From positions 1 through 64,000 of the forward strand of contig OY763325.1 in the NCBI GenBank assembly GCA_963667315.1: a stretch of 64,000 nt of DNA, written 5' to 3'. The notes below the pieces were generated by a model, which searched no databases, was not told the DNA's origin, and saw only the letters and a program-made list of their open reading frames with translations. The DNA comes from DAINPP01 sp963667315 (GTDB lineage Bacteria; Thermotogota; Thermotogae; MWEM01). Positions 50,632 through 58,909 of this stretch are shown here, one piece after another. The position numbers and the translations under genes are program-made. The number at the start of each line of letters is the position of its first letter. The stretch's first letter is position 1.

Positions 50632-51888
50632 TCAAAGACCTGCATCTTTCCAGAAGTCTGCCCATTCTTCAAGTGCCTGTTCCGGCGTCATCTTGCCGAG
50701 GAGAATCTTCTGCTGGGTTTCTCCCTGAAGTTGATACCAGCTGAACCATTCAGGATTGCCGAGTGGATAGTCCGTGAACTGGTATTTTTCTGTGTTGCTG
50801 AACATTTCCTGCCAGCCTGCGAATGTTTCACTACTGAAATATTCATCTTCTTCATAAACTCTTTTATCCGTTGGCAGTGCCCCGTAGTTCTTACAGAAAT
50901 AAGCACCGATTTCAGGTGAGTTGAAAAATTCGATAAATTTCCATGCGAGTTCCTTGTTTTCTGAATAATTTGGGATTCCCCATCCACCAAAACCGAATGT
51001 TGGATATGATTTTCCACCAGGTCCTGTTGGAAGTGGAGCTGTTTTGTAATTTTCGACGCCAAGAAGGCTGTTGAGAAGACCGGTTGTATCAGGATCCTGG
51101 AAAAGGAGTGGAGTAACACCTGAAACGAATGAGTTAATCTGGTCGTCAAAGCCCCAATTAATGGCATCTTTTGGTGCTGTTTCGTAATAAAGGTCAAGAT
51201 AGAAGTTTAATCCTTCAAGTGCTCTTTCGTCTTCAAAGATGATGGTTCCATCTGTTGTTTTGTACATGCAAGTTGGGTCGATGTCATCAAAGAATGATGT
51301 CACAACGAGATCCATAAAGTTTACAGGGTCAATTCCTCTCCAGTCAAATCCGAACTGAGCCTTATCAGCTTCTGTAAGGTATTTGCTGTATGCCATGAGT
51401 TCTCCCATTGTTGTAGGGGGTGTTTCAATGTTGTACTTTGCAAGTGTATCCGGTTTGTAGAAAAGCGTCTTTACATAAACAGCATTTGGCATAACATACG
51501 CTGTATTATTGTAAATCCTTGCTGATTTTACAACACCATCAATAAGGTGTTCTGTCATGTTTGAATTGGCGATATACGATTCCAGGGATTCGAGTTTTCC
51601 CATGCTTGCCATTCCTGCAAGTGACCAGTCTCCAACTTCTACAACGTCGAGTGGCTGTTCCGTACTAACCATAAGATAAATCTTGTTGTAAGCAGTTTCG
51701 TAGGGTGGTGAAATGAGTTCTACCGTTACTCCGGGATTTTCTTCCTCAAATTTGTCTGCGATAGTTTCAAGGATCTTGGTTCTTTCCGGACTGGTGAAAA
51801 CCTGAATGACTCTTAATGTTACATCTTTTGCGGATAATGCTGTAACCATAAGACATAATGCGATTAAAAGAACAACAAAGCGTTTCAT
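50632..51888 (-). CDS. Sugar ABC transporter binding protein (SBP family 1)
   Basis: The 418 residues begin with a signal peptide MKRFVVLLIALCLMVTALSA. The mature protein has ADKFEEENPGVTVELISPPYETAYNKIYLMVST, the usual N-lobe of extracellular solute-binding proteins, and FGGWGIPNYSENKELAWKFIEFFNSPE near the hinge (in pieces). No lipobox. The start ATG 51888 follows AGGAGGTC; an upstream in-frame ATG is not used. The ligand is unknown. Confidence 0.92.
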   Translation of the reverse strand: MKRFVVLLIALCLMVTALSAKDVTLRVIQVFTSPERTKILETIADKFEEENPGVTVELISPPYETAYNKIYLMVSTEQPLDVVEVGDWSLAGMASMGKLESLESYIANSNMTEHLIDGVVKSARIYNNTAYVMPNAVYVKTLFYKPDTLAKYNIETPPTTMGELMAYSKYLTEADKAQFGFDWRGIDPVNFMDLVVTSFFDDIDPTCMYKTTDGTIIFEDERALEGLNFYLDLYYETAPKDAINWGFDDQINSFVSGVTPLLFQDPDTTGLLNSLLGVENYKTAPLPTGPGGKSYPTFGFGGWGIPNYSENKELAWKFIEFFNSPEIGAYFCKNYGALPTDKRVYEEDEYFSSETFAGWQEMFSNTEKYQFTDYPLGNPEWFSWYQLQGETQQKILLGKMTPEQALEEWADFWKDAGL

Positions 51889-51951
51889 CTTTTGACCTCC
51901 TAAAATGTGGGTTGTTTTCAAACTTACATCAACGATAAAAAATTATAGCAC

Positions 51952-51979
51952 AGTATAAGTCAAAATCAAGATTTGTCAA
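51952..51979 (-). promoter_or_regulatory. Promoter of the sugar ABC operon
   Basis: Minus-strand TTGACA (51979-51974), 16 bp, TATACT (51957-51952). Confidence 0.7.
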
Positions 51980-52128
51980 GAAATAATACCCAAAGTTGAA
52001 ACACTGTAAAAATTAATGGAGTTGAAACTTACAAATAATTTGAATTGAAACGGGTTCTTCGATGTATTGAATTTTAGGTTTTTTTGTAATATTGCAGGTT
52101 ATAATAATCTGTATCTGATGACTTTTAA

Positions 52129-53814
52129 TTATACAATCTTTTTGGTCAGGATTTCAATCAATTTGTTACGCTCTTCGCCTTCAAATTCCCAAGTACACAA
52201 ATAACCAAAAAACTCTGAAATATTACTTCGTTTGCAAAACAGTGATAGCCTTTTATAATTTGGATCAGCATATCTCTCGCTCATGACATCCTCAACGCTA
52301 AAACGCCAATGTGTGGATGAATATCGCACATACTGCCTGAAGTAGATGTTGAGTTTTTCATAGCCATCAATGGATTCAATAGACTCATAAAGAGTAATGA
52401 GTGATTGAAGATGGGTAGTTTTTTTTATCTCAGAAAAAAGAATATGTACAAGATCAAGCCGTGCCCGGAAAAAAGGGTTAACGTTTTCCGGTTCAACTTC
52501 AAACTGTAAACAACGATTAAAAAAGACAATCAAATTTGGTTCACTTTTAATGAGGTTATACAGTTTTCTGCGATCTTTTTCTGCAAGACTGAATAATTTA
52601 GACAAATTGATTCCTTCAAGTGAAACAAGTGTCATAAAACCTTTCAGAAGCAGGGATTTTAAGTCAAAAATCGAAAATGAAAAAATACTTTCTCTGTTTT
52701 TTTTGAATATATCATCCTCTTTTATCATCTGAATCACATGGTTAACCGTCCTGGGATAATCAAAAGACAGTTCGTTGAAACGTAATGCCCTGAATATCTT
52801 TTTTAGCGATTCACTCTTAATACATTTTGTCTTTCCATTGAGTATATCGTACAGGATTGTTTTTGAAATACCGTTTTCTTTGGCAAAAAGATTGACTTTT
52901 ACAATGTGCTTTTTCAAAAATAACTGAAGCTTTTGTGTGTTTCTAATCTCATCTTTTCTTTTACAGGGTTTCAAGACACAAGGAGAAAGTGATTTGGCCT
53001 TTTTTATTGTCCCGACAAATTTCTCTTTATAACCTGACTCCTTTTTTATCAATCTGTTGTAATAGAATAGCATGATTTCTGCTGTTTCAAAATACAATAA
53101 ATGATTGTAATGCTTTAAAACGGTAAGCAGTGTATCTAAACTGTTTATTAACGCACTCTCTTCATCAAAAAAAATTCCGCAATTATACAAAACATTTTTA
53201 ATCATCTTTGATTCGACAGGTTGATTGGCTTTATAAGAATACCAAACCACATTATTGGCACCTGAAAGCACAAAAGTTGGATGGGGGTATTTAAGGGCCA
53301 AATTATAAATTTGATGAAATAGTGTAACAGCTTCTCCAATTTTTCTGTCTGTCAACAGCCTTCTTGTCTGGGCATTTAGTAAAACCGTTGTATCCAGAAC
53401 ATCAGTATTATGAATATCACTCCACATTCTGAAATCTTTCGAATGTATTTTATATGTTTTTGCATAATTAGCTTTTAGTGATTTACCTACAAGATTTCTG
53501 TATGGAGAAGGAATGTTTTTAAATTCCCTGATTAGTTGAGCATATAATTCTTTATTTGTCTCATAATCTTCTAAGCGTTCAGATAAGGTCATCATAATAG
53601 TTTTTATTAAATATTTTAACCCTTTATTTTTTGTTTCTTTGAAGGCTTTTTTTGATTGTTCCAAGAGGGTTTCGTTTTTCATAATCCATTTTGATTTTAA
53701 CAGTAAGATATAAGTTTTCAGATCTTTGTTCTTTGTCGTTTTGGCTAAATAATTGAGAAATATCCTTGAATATTTTCCATAAGAAATGATTGGAATTATA
53801 GATGAAATTTTCAA
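52129..53814 (-). CDS. Helical-repeat protein with a central HTH, possible regulator
   Basis: I do not recognise the family. The 561 residues are mostly alpha-helical and look TPR-like in spacing (about 1-280 and 370-560). Between them lies an XRE-like HTH (about 303-350: VNLFAKENGISKTILYDILNGKTKCIKSESLKKIFRAL, in pieces). This recalls large regulators with a repeat sensor domain. The start is TTG 53814 after AGGAGGT. It lies upstream of, and in the same direction as, the sugar ABC operon and could control it. Confidence 0.6.
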   Translation of the reverse strand: MKISSIIPIISYGKYSRIFLNYLAKTTKNKDLKTYILLLKSKWIMKNETLLEQSKKAFKETKNKGLKYLIKTIMMTLSERLEDYETNKELYAQLIREFKNIPSPYRNLVGKSLKANYAKTYKIHSKDFRMWSDIHNTDVLDTTVLLNAQTRRLLTDRKIGEAVTLFHQIYNLALKYPHPTFVLSGANNVVWYSYKANQPVESKMIKNVLYNCGIFFDEESALINSLDTLLTVLKHYNHLLYFETAEIMLFYYNRLIKKESGYKEKFVGTIKKAKSLSPCVLKPCKRKDEIRNTQKLQLFLKKHIVKVNLFAKENGISKTILYDILNGKTKCIKSESLKKIFRALRFNELSFDYPRTVNHVIQMIKEDDIFKKNRESIFSFSIFDLKSLLLKGFMTLVSLEGINLSKLFSLAEKDRRKLYNLIKSEPNLIVFFNRCLQFEVEPENVNPFFRARLDLVHILFSEIKKTTHLQSLITLYESIESIDGYEKLNIYFRQYVRYSSTHWRFSVEDVMSERYADPNYKRLSLFCKRSNISEFFGYLCTWEFEGEERNKLIEILTKKIV

Positions 53815-54182
53815 AAGTACCTCCTGTAATTAAAAACAATAGTTTCAAAAGTAAGATGTTTGTAAGTCTCATTAATAAAGTGATAAAGCATGAAGATTCC
53901 GTTTGAAATACAAATCACTTTAATACATATAACAAAAAAATCACTATTAATGGGATACAAAGAGAATAAACAATCAGCTTGAAAGTCATATGTATTCCTG
54001 TATAATCTTAACGTAAAATGAAAAGATAGTATTACATCAAGAGAGTGTTTGTTTTTAATTGTTTGTGTTTTATGAAATTAAGTTTTGTTTTTGATTGTAA
54101 GATGAATTTTGTGATACAAAAAATGTGAAATCATAGTGATTTCAAGATTTGGGAAATAATAATATTTGAAAGGGGTGTATGA
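53815..54182 (+). promoter_or_regulatory. Intergenic stretch with promoter of the redox operon
   Basis: No gene is seen. TTGAAA (53979-53984), 16 bp, TATAAT (54001-54006) is a good promoter for the plus-strand operon, leaving a leader of about 170 nt. ATG-poor AT-rich sequence fills the rest. Confidence 0.6.
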
Positions 54183-55511
54183 ATGAGCTTAAAAAAAATA
54201 ATTTTAGTGATGATCATTCTGATGGTTTCAATGAGTGTTTTTGCAGAGAGGTCTTCTCTTGCACAGGTTGTTGCGGAGATTAAAGCCGGAACGTTAGAAC
54301 TGAATGTTGCAATGGGATTAGGTGATATTTCCTTTGATGAAGCTGTTGAAACCGGACTTCTTTTGAAGAATGTTGGTAAAACAGGTGAAATTCACTATGC
54401 CCATATGGTACCGGGACCTTTTTCTCATCCACTATCATATTATATTAAAATACCGGAATTTAAGGCAATGACAATTGACGGTGAGGAAATTACACAGGAA
54501 TATTTTAAAGAAAATGTACTGACACTGGTAGAACTCTGGGGAACTTTTTGTTCACCATGTATAGCTAAAATGCACACAATAGATGCAATCAACAGTAAAT
54601 ATAAGGACCATGGCTTTGCCGCTCTTGGAATCGTCACAGATGGAATTGAATCAGTGGATGAGGCGAAAGTGATAGTGGAGAAAAAGGGAGTTAAATATGA
54701 TAACCTTCTTGCCAATAAAGAACTGAACAGAACATTATTAAAAAATGCGGATATGGTTCCTTATTCTTTCTTTGTAGACAGTGAGGGAAATATACTGAGA
54801 TGCTTTTGGCTATCCTCTGAAAGAGACTATGAAAGAGTTATTGAAGTGCTGCTTGGATTAAAAGAAATAGAACCGGAATTAAATACAATGACTCTTGATG
54901 ATATTATTTTATTGATTAAAGAGAGAAAATTATCGCTCGACGATGCACTTGAAGCCGAGTTGATTTCTCTTGATGAAGCTGTTCAAGCAAGATTGTTAAA
55001 TAGAAAAGTAAAACCAGGTGGTGTGATTGAATATACTCCTGTAACTGAAGAAAAGACTACTAATGCTCTATCCGGCTATCAAAAGATACCTGAATTCAAT
55101 GCAAAGACACTTTCAGGAAATGACCTCACACAGGAATATTTCAAGAACAACAAGCTGACGATGGTGAATATCTGGGGGACCTTCTGCACACCTTGTATAG
55201 CAGAGATGGAATTGTTAGATAAACTCAACAGTGAATACAAAGATCTTGGTTTTGCCGTTCTTGGAATCGTTACTGATGGCGATGAAGAACGGGATATAGC
55301 GAAGTATATAGTTGAGAGAAAAGAAGTGGAATTTGAGAATATTTCAGCCAACAAAGAATTACATGATTCCATCTTAAAAGATATTACAGGAGTTCCTCTC
55401 ACATTCTTTGTGGATGGTAATGGAAATATCGTTGGACAGCAAATTCTCGGTACAGCGTCTGAAAATGAGTTTGTTGAGGCTATAGAAGATTTACTCAATG
55501 TAATAGGATAA
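54183..55511 (+). CDS. Exported protein with two TlpA-like thioredoxin units
   Basis: The 442 residues start with a signal peptide (1-21). Two tandem units follow (about 23-230 and 235-442). Each unit has a 60-residue helical lead with E-I-K/L-I-K...S-x-DEAV and a thioredoxin fold. Active sites are C123-SP-C126 and C335-TP-C338, both in the context WGTFC; cis-Pro loops are MVPYSFF and GVPLTFF. The units are alike enough to be a duplication. It would reduce extracytoplasmic disulfides, fed by the membrane redox proteins encoded next. SD AAAGGGGTG. Confidence 0.88.
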   Translation: MSLKKIILVMIILMVSMSVFAERSSLAQVVAEIKAGTLELNVAMGLGDISFDEAVETGLLLKNVGKTGEIHYAHMVPGPFSHPLSYYIKIPEFKAMTIDGEEITQEYFKENVLTLVELWGTFCSPCIAKMHTIDAINSKYKDHGFAALGIVTDGIESVDEAKVIVEKKGVKYDNLLANKELNRTLLKNADMVPYSFFVDSEGNILRCFWLSSERDYERVIEVLLGLKEIEPELNTMTLDDIILLIKERKLSLDDALEAELISLDEAVQARLLNRKVKPGGVIEYTPVTEEKTTNALSGYQKIPEFNAKTLSGNDLTQEYFKNNKLTMVNIWGTFCTPCIAEMELLDKLNSEYKDLGFAVLGIVTDGDEERDIAKYIVERKEVEFENISANKELHDSILKDITGVPLTFFVDGNGNIVGQQILGTASENEFVEAIEDLLNVIG

Positions 55512-55516
55512 GCATT

Positions 55517-55660
55517 ATGAACAAAATTAGAAAGACGGTATTTATTATCCTTTTGATCCTCAGTATCGTCTCATTAGTCTGGGGGATTTCAAGAGGAGAA
55601 GTCAAGAGCGTTTTGTCAAAATCGAACAACATTTGTCTGGAGTGTATCGGAATTGGGTAA
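55517..55660 (+). CDS. Small membrane protein with C-terminal CXXC (CD1871A-like)
   Basis: The 47 residues begin MNKIRKTVFIILLILSIVSLVWG, a single membrane segment, and end SNNICLECIGIG. Short proteins of this form, known as CD1871A-family CXXC proteins, sit beside polyferredoxin genes in clostridia. The CLEC pair may relay electrons between the polyferredoxin and the thioredoxin protein. It overlaps the polyferredoxin gene by 8 nt. The SD is weak, which suggests coupling to the gene above. Confidence 0.75.
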   Translation: MNKIRKTVFIILLILSIVSLVWGISRGEVKSVLSKSNNICLECIGIG

Positions 55661-56570
55661 GCTGAAAAGAGGCTGGGGTCAGTTGATTGCATTTTTTGCA
55701 CAGAATCCGATAGTGACCAACTATTTCAACGGTAGAATTGTTAAAAGTCAATCAAAGGTGATGTGTGTGCCTTCAATGAATTGCTATTCCTGTCCGGCAG
55801 CTGTGGGATCCTGCCCAATAGGCTCCATGCAGGCAGTAGCTTCAGGCTATAAACACAACTTTTCATTTTACATATTCGGGATTATAGCCCTCTTTGCCCT
55901 CACTGTGGGAAGATTCTGGTGCGGTTGGGTTTGTCCGTTTGGATGGTTTCAGGAATTACTGTATAAGATTCCTTTCTACAAAGTAAAAGGGAAATCCAAG
56001 AGATGGAAAAAGATAGATGCTGCCCTGAGATATTTGAAATACATCATGTTAATCGTCCTGGTTTTATTACTTCCGGCTTTTCTGACGGATAACATAGGGT
56101 TTGGAAATCCGACTTTTTGTAAATATGTATGCCCTGTTGGAACACTTGAAGGGGGAATCCCCCTTGTATTATCAAATCCAGGATTGAGAAATGTGATAGG
56201 TGGATTGTTCTGGTGGAAGGTATTTTGTTTGATCGTCCTCGTATTACTCAGCCTATCAATTATTCGTCCGTTTTGCCGATATATTTGTCCACTTGGTGCT
56301 ATTTATGGTTTGTTTAATCGATTCAGTTTTTTCAGAATGGATTTGGATAAAAACAAATGTATATCCTGCGGGAAATGTGAACAAATCTGTCCGATGAACG
56401 TTAAAGTTTTAAAAAATATAAATGGTGCGGAATGCATCAGATGCGGGAAGTGTAAATCAGCTTGTCCAACATCCGCAATATCTGTCGTAACTATTTTTAA
56501 CACAGATGGTCAACAAAAGTTTCCTTCAAATTTAAAGGGAACATTTTTTTCGAAACCAGAAAAGGAGTGA
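55653..56570 (+). CDS. NapH/CcoG-like membrane polyferredoxin
   Basis: The 305 residues have four to five membrane segments, two CxxxCP-type motifs (CGWVCPFGW; CRYICPLGAI), an N-terminal CYSCPAAVGSCPIG cluster and two C-terminal 4Fe-4S ferredoxin motifs (CISCGKCEQICP, CIRCGKCKSACP). Such proteins carry electrons from the cytoplasm across the membrane. The TTG at 55653 is the likely start, inside the small CXXC gene. With its neighbours it forms an electron path to the exported thioredoxins. Confidence 0.87.
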   Translation: MGKLKRGWGQLIAFFAQNPIVTNYFNGRIVKSQSKVMCVPSMNCYSCPAAVGSCPIGSMQAVASGYKHNFSFYIFGIIALFALTVGRFWCGWVCPFGWFQELLYKIPFYKVKGKSKRWKKIDAALRYLKYIMLIVLVLLLPAFLTDNIGFGNPTFCKYVCPVGTLEGGIPLVLSNPGLRNVIGGLFWWKVFCLIVLVLLSLSIIRPFCRYICPLGAIYGLFNRFSFFRMDLDKNKCISCGKCEQICPMNVKVLKNINGAECIRCGKCKSACPTSAISVVTIFNTDGQQKFPSNLKGTFFSKPEKE

Positions 56571-56576
56571 AAGTAA

Positions 56577-57026
56577 ATGAAAAATATCAAAAGAGTTAGA
56601 TTTCTGTTAGTTGTGTTTATAATTAGTATCACCGTATTAGGGTTTTCTTCGGAAGATCGGGTGATTGAAGAATTAAGAGCTGTCAATAAAAAAATGACTG
56701 TGTATATCGCCCTGGGAGATGTGGATGAAGTCAATGTAATGATTGATGTATTATTGGGAGAGTATCCAGAGAACCAAACGGTTAAACTCTTTGCAGCGGA
56801 AAAATATTCCGATCTCGGAGAACATGAAATGGCAGTTGAAATGCTTGATGATATTAATTTGAAACTATTGCCCGAAGGTTTTTACAGCCCTTTGTTGATC
56901 GGTAAAATTTATCATTCTGCTGAAAAATATGAGCAGGCTAGGCAATATCTTGAAAAGGCAAGTGAATACGAGGATGTTTTTCCAATAGTTTATAATCTTC
57001 TTGAGGAGTGTCATGCGAAACTTTAA
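56577..57026 (+). CDS. Exported TPR-like protein
   Basis: The 149 residues have a signal peptide or anchor (1-22) and about three TPR-like helix pairs (DVDEVNVMIDVLLGEYPENQTVKLFAAEKYSDLGEHEMAVEMLDD; KIYHSAEKYEQARQYLEKASEY, in pieces). It probably scaffolds the redox complex. SD GGAGTGAAAG; ATG 57 bases... the gene begins 6 nt after the polyferredoxin stop. Confidence 0.75.
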   Translation: MKNIKRVRFLLVVFIISITVLGFSSEDRVIEELRAVNKKMTVYIALGDVDEVNVMIDVLLGEYPENQTVKLFAAEKYSDLGEHEMAVEMLDDINLKLLPEGFYSPLLIGKIYHSAEKYEQARQYLEKASEYEDVFPIVYNLLEECHAKL

Positions 57027-57145
57027 CAGTTGAAGAGCTTTTATAACCCAGTTCCATAGAACAATAAAGAAGTTTTTCAAGATATTGATTTCTTCCCACA
57101 AGAAAATATTTAAAAATGGTGTAATAGAGTGAAGTGAGATGGTCT

Positions 57146-58081
57146 ATGGGTAAAGTTATTCTGAGTCTAAAAGGAATAAGAAAAAGTTTTAAAAGCAATC
57201 ATGTATTAAAAGGGATTGATCTAACCATAGAAGGAGGAGAATTTCTTGGATTGGTTGGCTTAAACGGTGCGGGGAAAACGACACTTATTCGGATTATTTT
57301 AGATTTTTATAAGCAAGATTCCGGTTCTGTAGAGGTCCTGGGGATGAATCCGCATAAGTCGTTTCGCAAGATCGGCCCTCAAATTGGTGTTATGCTGGAG
57401 ACACAAAGTTTGTATCCGCTTTTAACGGCTAAAGAGTATTTGGAGACTTATGGAGCGTTGCGGGGATTAAGTGGAAAAACGCTCCATAAAAGATCAGATG
57501 AATTACTGCATGAAATTGATTTGTTCGAACAAAGGAATGATTTAATCAAGACATTTTCAAAGGGAATGCGGCAAAGATTGGCATTTGCAAGGGCGATAAT
57601 GAACAACCCCAGATTAATAATATTGGACGAGCCGTTTGATGGAATCGACATGATTTCCAAAAACAATTTAATGATGATTTTGAAACAGGCGAGGTCTGAT
57701 CATATGGCTTGTTTAATGACTTCTCATAATATGGCAAATATTGAATCATTATGTCATACAATTGCCTTTCTGAAATCAGGAACTATTTTTGAAAAAAATA
57801 CACTGGAAAAACTTCAAATTAAATATGCAGATAGACTTTCATTTGAGATCCATACAAAGAAAATGCTTAATACTCAAGTTATTCAAAGACTTCTTCCGAA
57901 TGCAAAATATGATGATAAAGAAGGGGAGATAGAAATCATCTTAAAAAATGGCACTGAAAAAGACTGGGTTATTAAAAAATTGATAGAAAACGATATTCCC
58001 GTTTACAGTGCACAGGTTAATAAAAATGCGCTTCAAAAGCTTTATCTTGATTTTTTTGAAAAACCGGGTGAAAAGAAATGA
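57146..58081 (+). CDS. ABC transporter ATPase (exporter type)
   Basis: The 311 residues contain Walker A GLNGAGKTT, Q-loop LETQSLYPLL, signature TFSKGMRQR, Walker B LIILDEPFDGID and H-loop TSHNMAN, plus a C-terminal extension of about 90 residues as in CcmA/NosF and bacteriocin-exporter ATPases. The start ATG 57146 is weakly marked (GTGAGATGG). It overlaps the permease by ATGA. Confidence 0.9.
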   Translation: MGKVILSLKGIRKSFKSNHVLKGIDLTIEGGEFLGLVGLNGAGKTTLIRIILDFYKQDSGSVEVLGMNPHKSFRKIGPQIGVMLETQSLYPLLTAKEYLETYGALRGLSGKTLHKRSDELLHEIDLFEQRNDLIKTFSKGMRQRLAFARAIMNNPRLIILDEPFDGIDMISKNNLMMILKQARSDHMACLMTSHNMANIESLCHTIAFLKSGTIFEKNTLEKLQIKYADRLSFEIHTKKMLNTQVIQRLLPNAKYDDKEGEIEIILKNGTEKDWVIKKLIENDIPVYSAQVNKNALQKLYLDFFEKPGEKK

Positions 58082-58782
58082 AAATTGTAAGTTTATTTAA
58101 AAAAGAAATTTTAGAAGAAAAGCGAGCTTCAAAATTTACATTGATAACCTTATTCCTTTTTTCTATCTTTTTTCAATGGTTTAATTATCAAAATTATTCG
58201 AAGATAATTCAAGGAAACGAAGCGTTATTGGGTCAAATTGTTTCCATGTCATTGTTTTACATTGCGCCAATTTTGATTCCCGCATATGCAAATACCATTT
58301 TAAATAGAAGCTTGCAAAGTGAAAGACTGAATAAAAGTCTTCTTGTGCTTCTGACAACGGGTGTTGATGCCGGTGAAGTATGGGGAATAAAAATTATAAC
58401 GGCCTGTATTATCAGTTATCTTATGTACATAATCTGTATCGTTATCAGTATACTTACTATGATTTTTGCATTGAATATTAATGTAAATATTGATGTTGTT
58501 TTTGTAGCAAACATACTTCTTGTTGCCCCGATGATCTCTTTTAACATTGTTTTGCTCGCTGGGTTTCTCTTGTGGCTGTTCAGGAATCCGATGATGATTT
58601 CAATAGTCCTTAATGTTGGGATTATGGTTGGGTTCTTCAGTTTTTCAGCTAATAATCCAATAACAAGCTTTGATGGTTTATGGGGATGGTTATTCCTACT
58701 TAGCTTTTTACCTTTAATACTTTTGGTGATTTTTATTAAAATAATATCTGTCATTCCGAAAAATAAACTCGCAGATATATAG
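58078..58782 (+). CDS. ABC-2 type permease
   Basis: The 234 residues have about six membrane segments and the usual cytoplasmic N-terminus (VSLFKKEILEEKRASKFT). It forms the exporter with the ATPase above. What it moves is unknown: candidates are a redox cofactor or copper chaperone as with NosFY, or the peptide encoded just downstream. Confidence 0.87.
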   Translation: MKIVSLFKKEILEEKRASKFTLITLFLFSIFFQWFNYQNYSKIIQGNEALLGQIVSMSLFYIAPILIPAYANTILNRSLQSERLNKSLLVLLTTGVDAGEVWGIKIITACIISYLMYIICIVISILTMIFALNINVNIDVVFVANILLVAPMISFNIVLLAGFLLWLFRNPMMISIVLNVGIMVGFFSFSANNPITSFDGLWGWLFLLSFLPLILLVIFIKIISVIPKNKLADI

Positions 58783-58813
58783 ATTTTTCATTTTATATGA
58801 GGGAGGTGATACT

Positions 58814-58909
58814 ATGAAAGCAAGTATGACAGGTGCAACGAGTAATTCTATCTTTTTCTTCCTTATGGAATATGAAACCTCGTATAACTCCCGTTTTTCG
58901 TTGCAATGA
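58814..58909 (+). CDS. Candidate small ORF of 31 codons
   Basis: The ATG follows a near-perfect SD, GGGAGGTGAT, at 58801-58810. The peptide begins MKASMTGATSNSIFFFLMEY, is Ser/Thr-rich, and its last 47 bases overlap the 3' end of sbcC on the other strand. It lies 31 nt after the permease stop. It might be a secreted peptide, a leader, or the remnant of a longer gene cut by the sbcC end. Confidence 0.4.
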   Translation: MKASMTGATSNSIFFFLMEYETSYNSRFSLQ

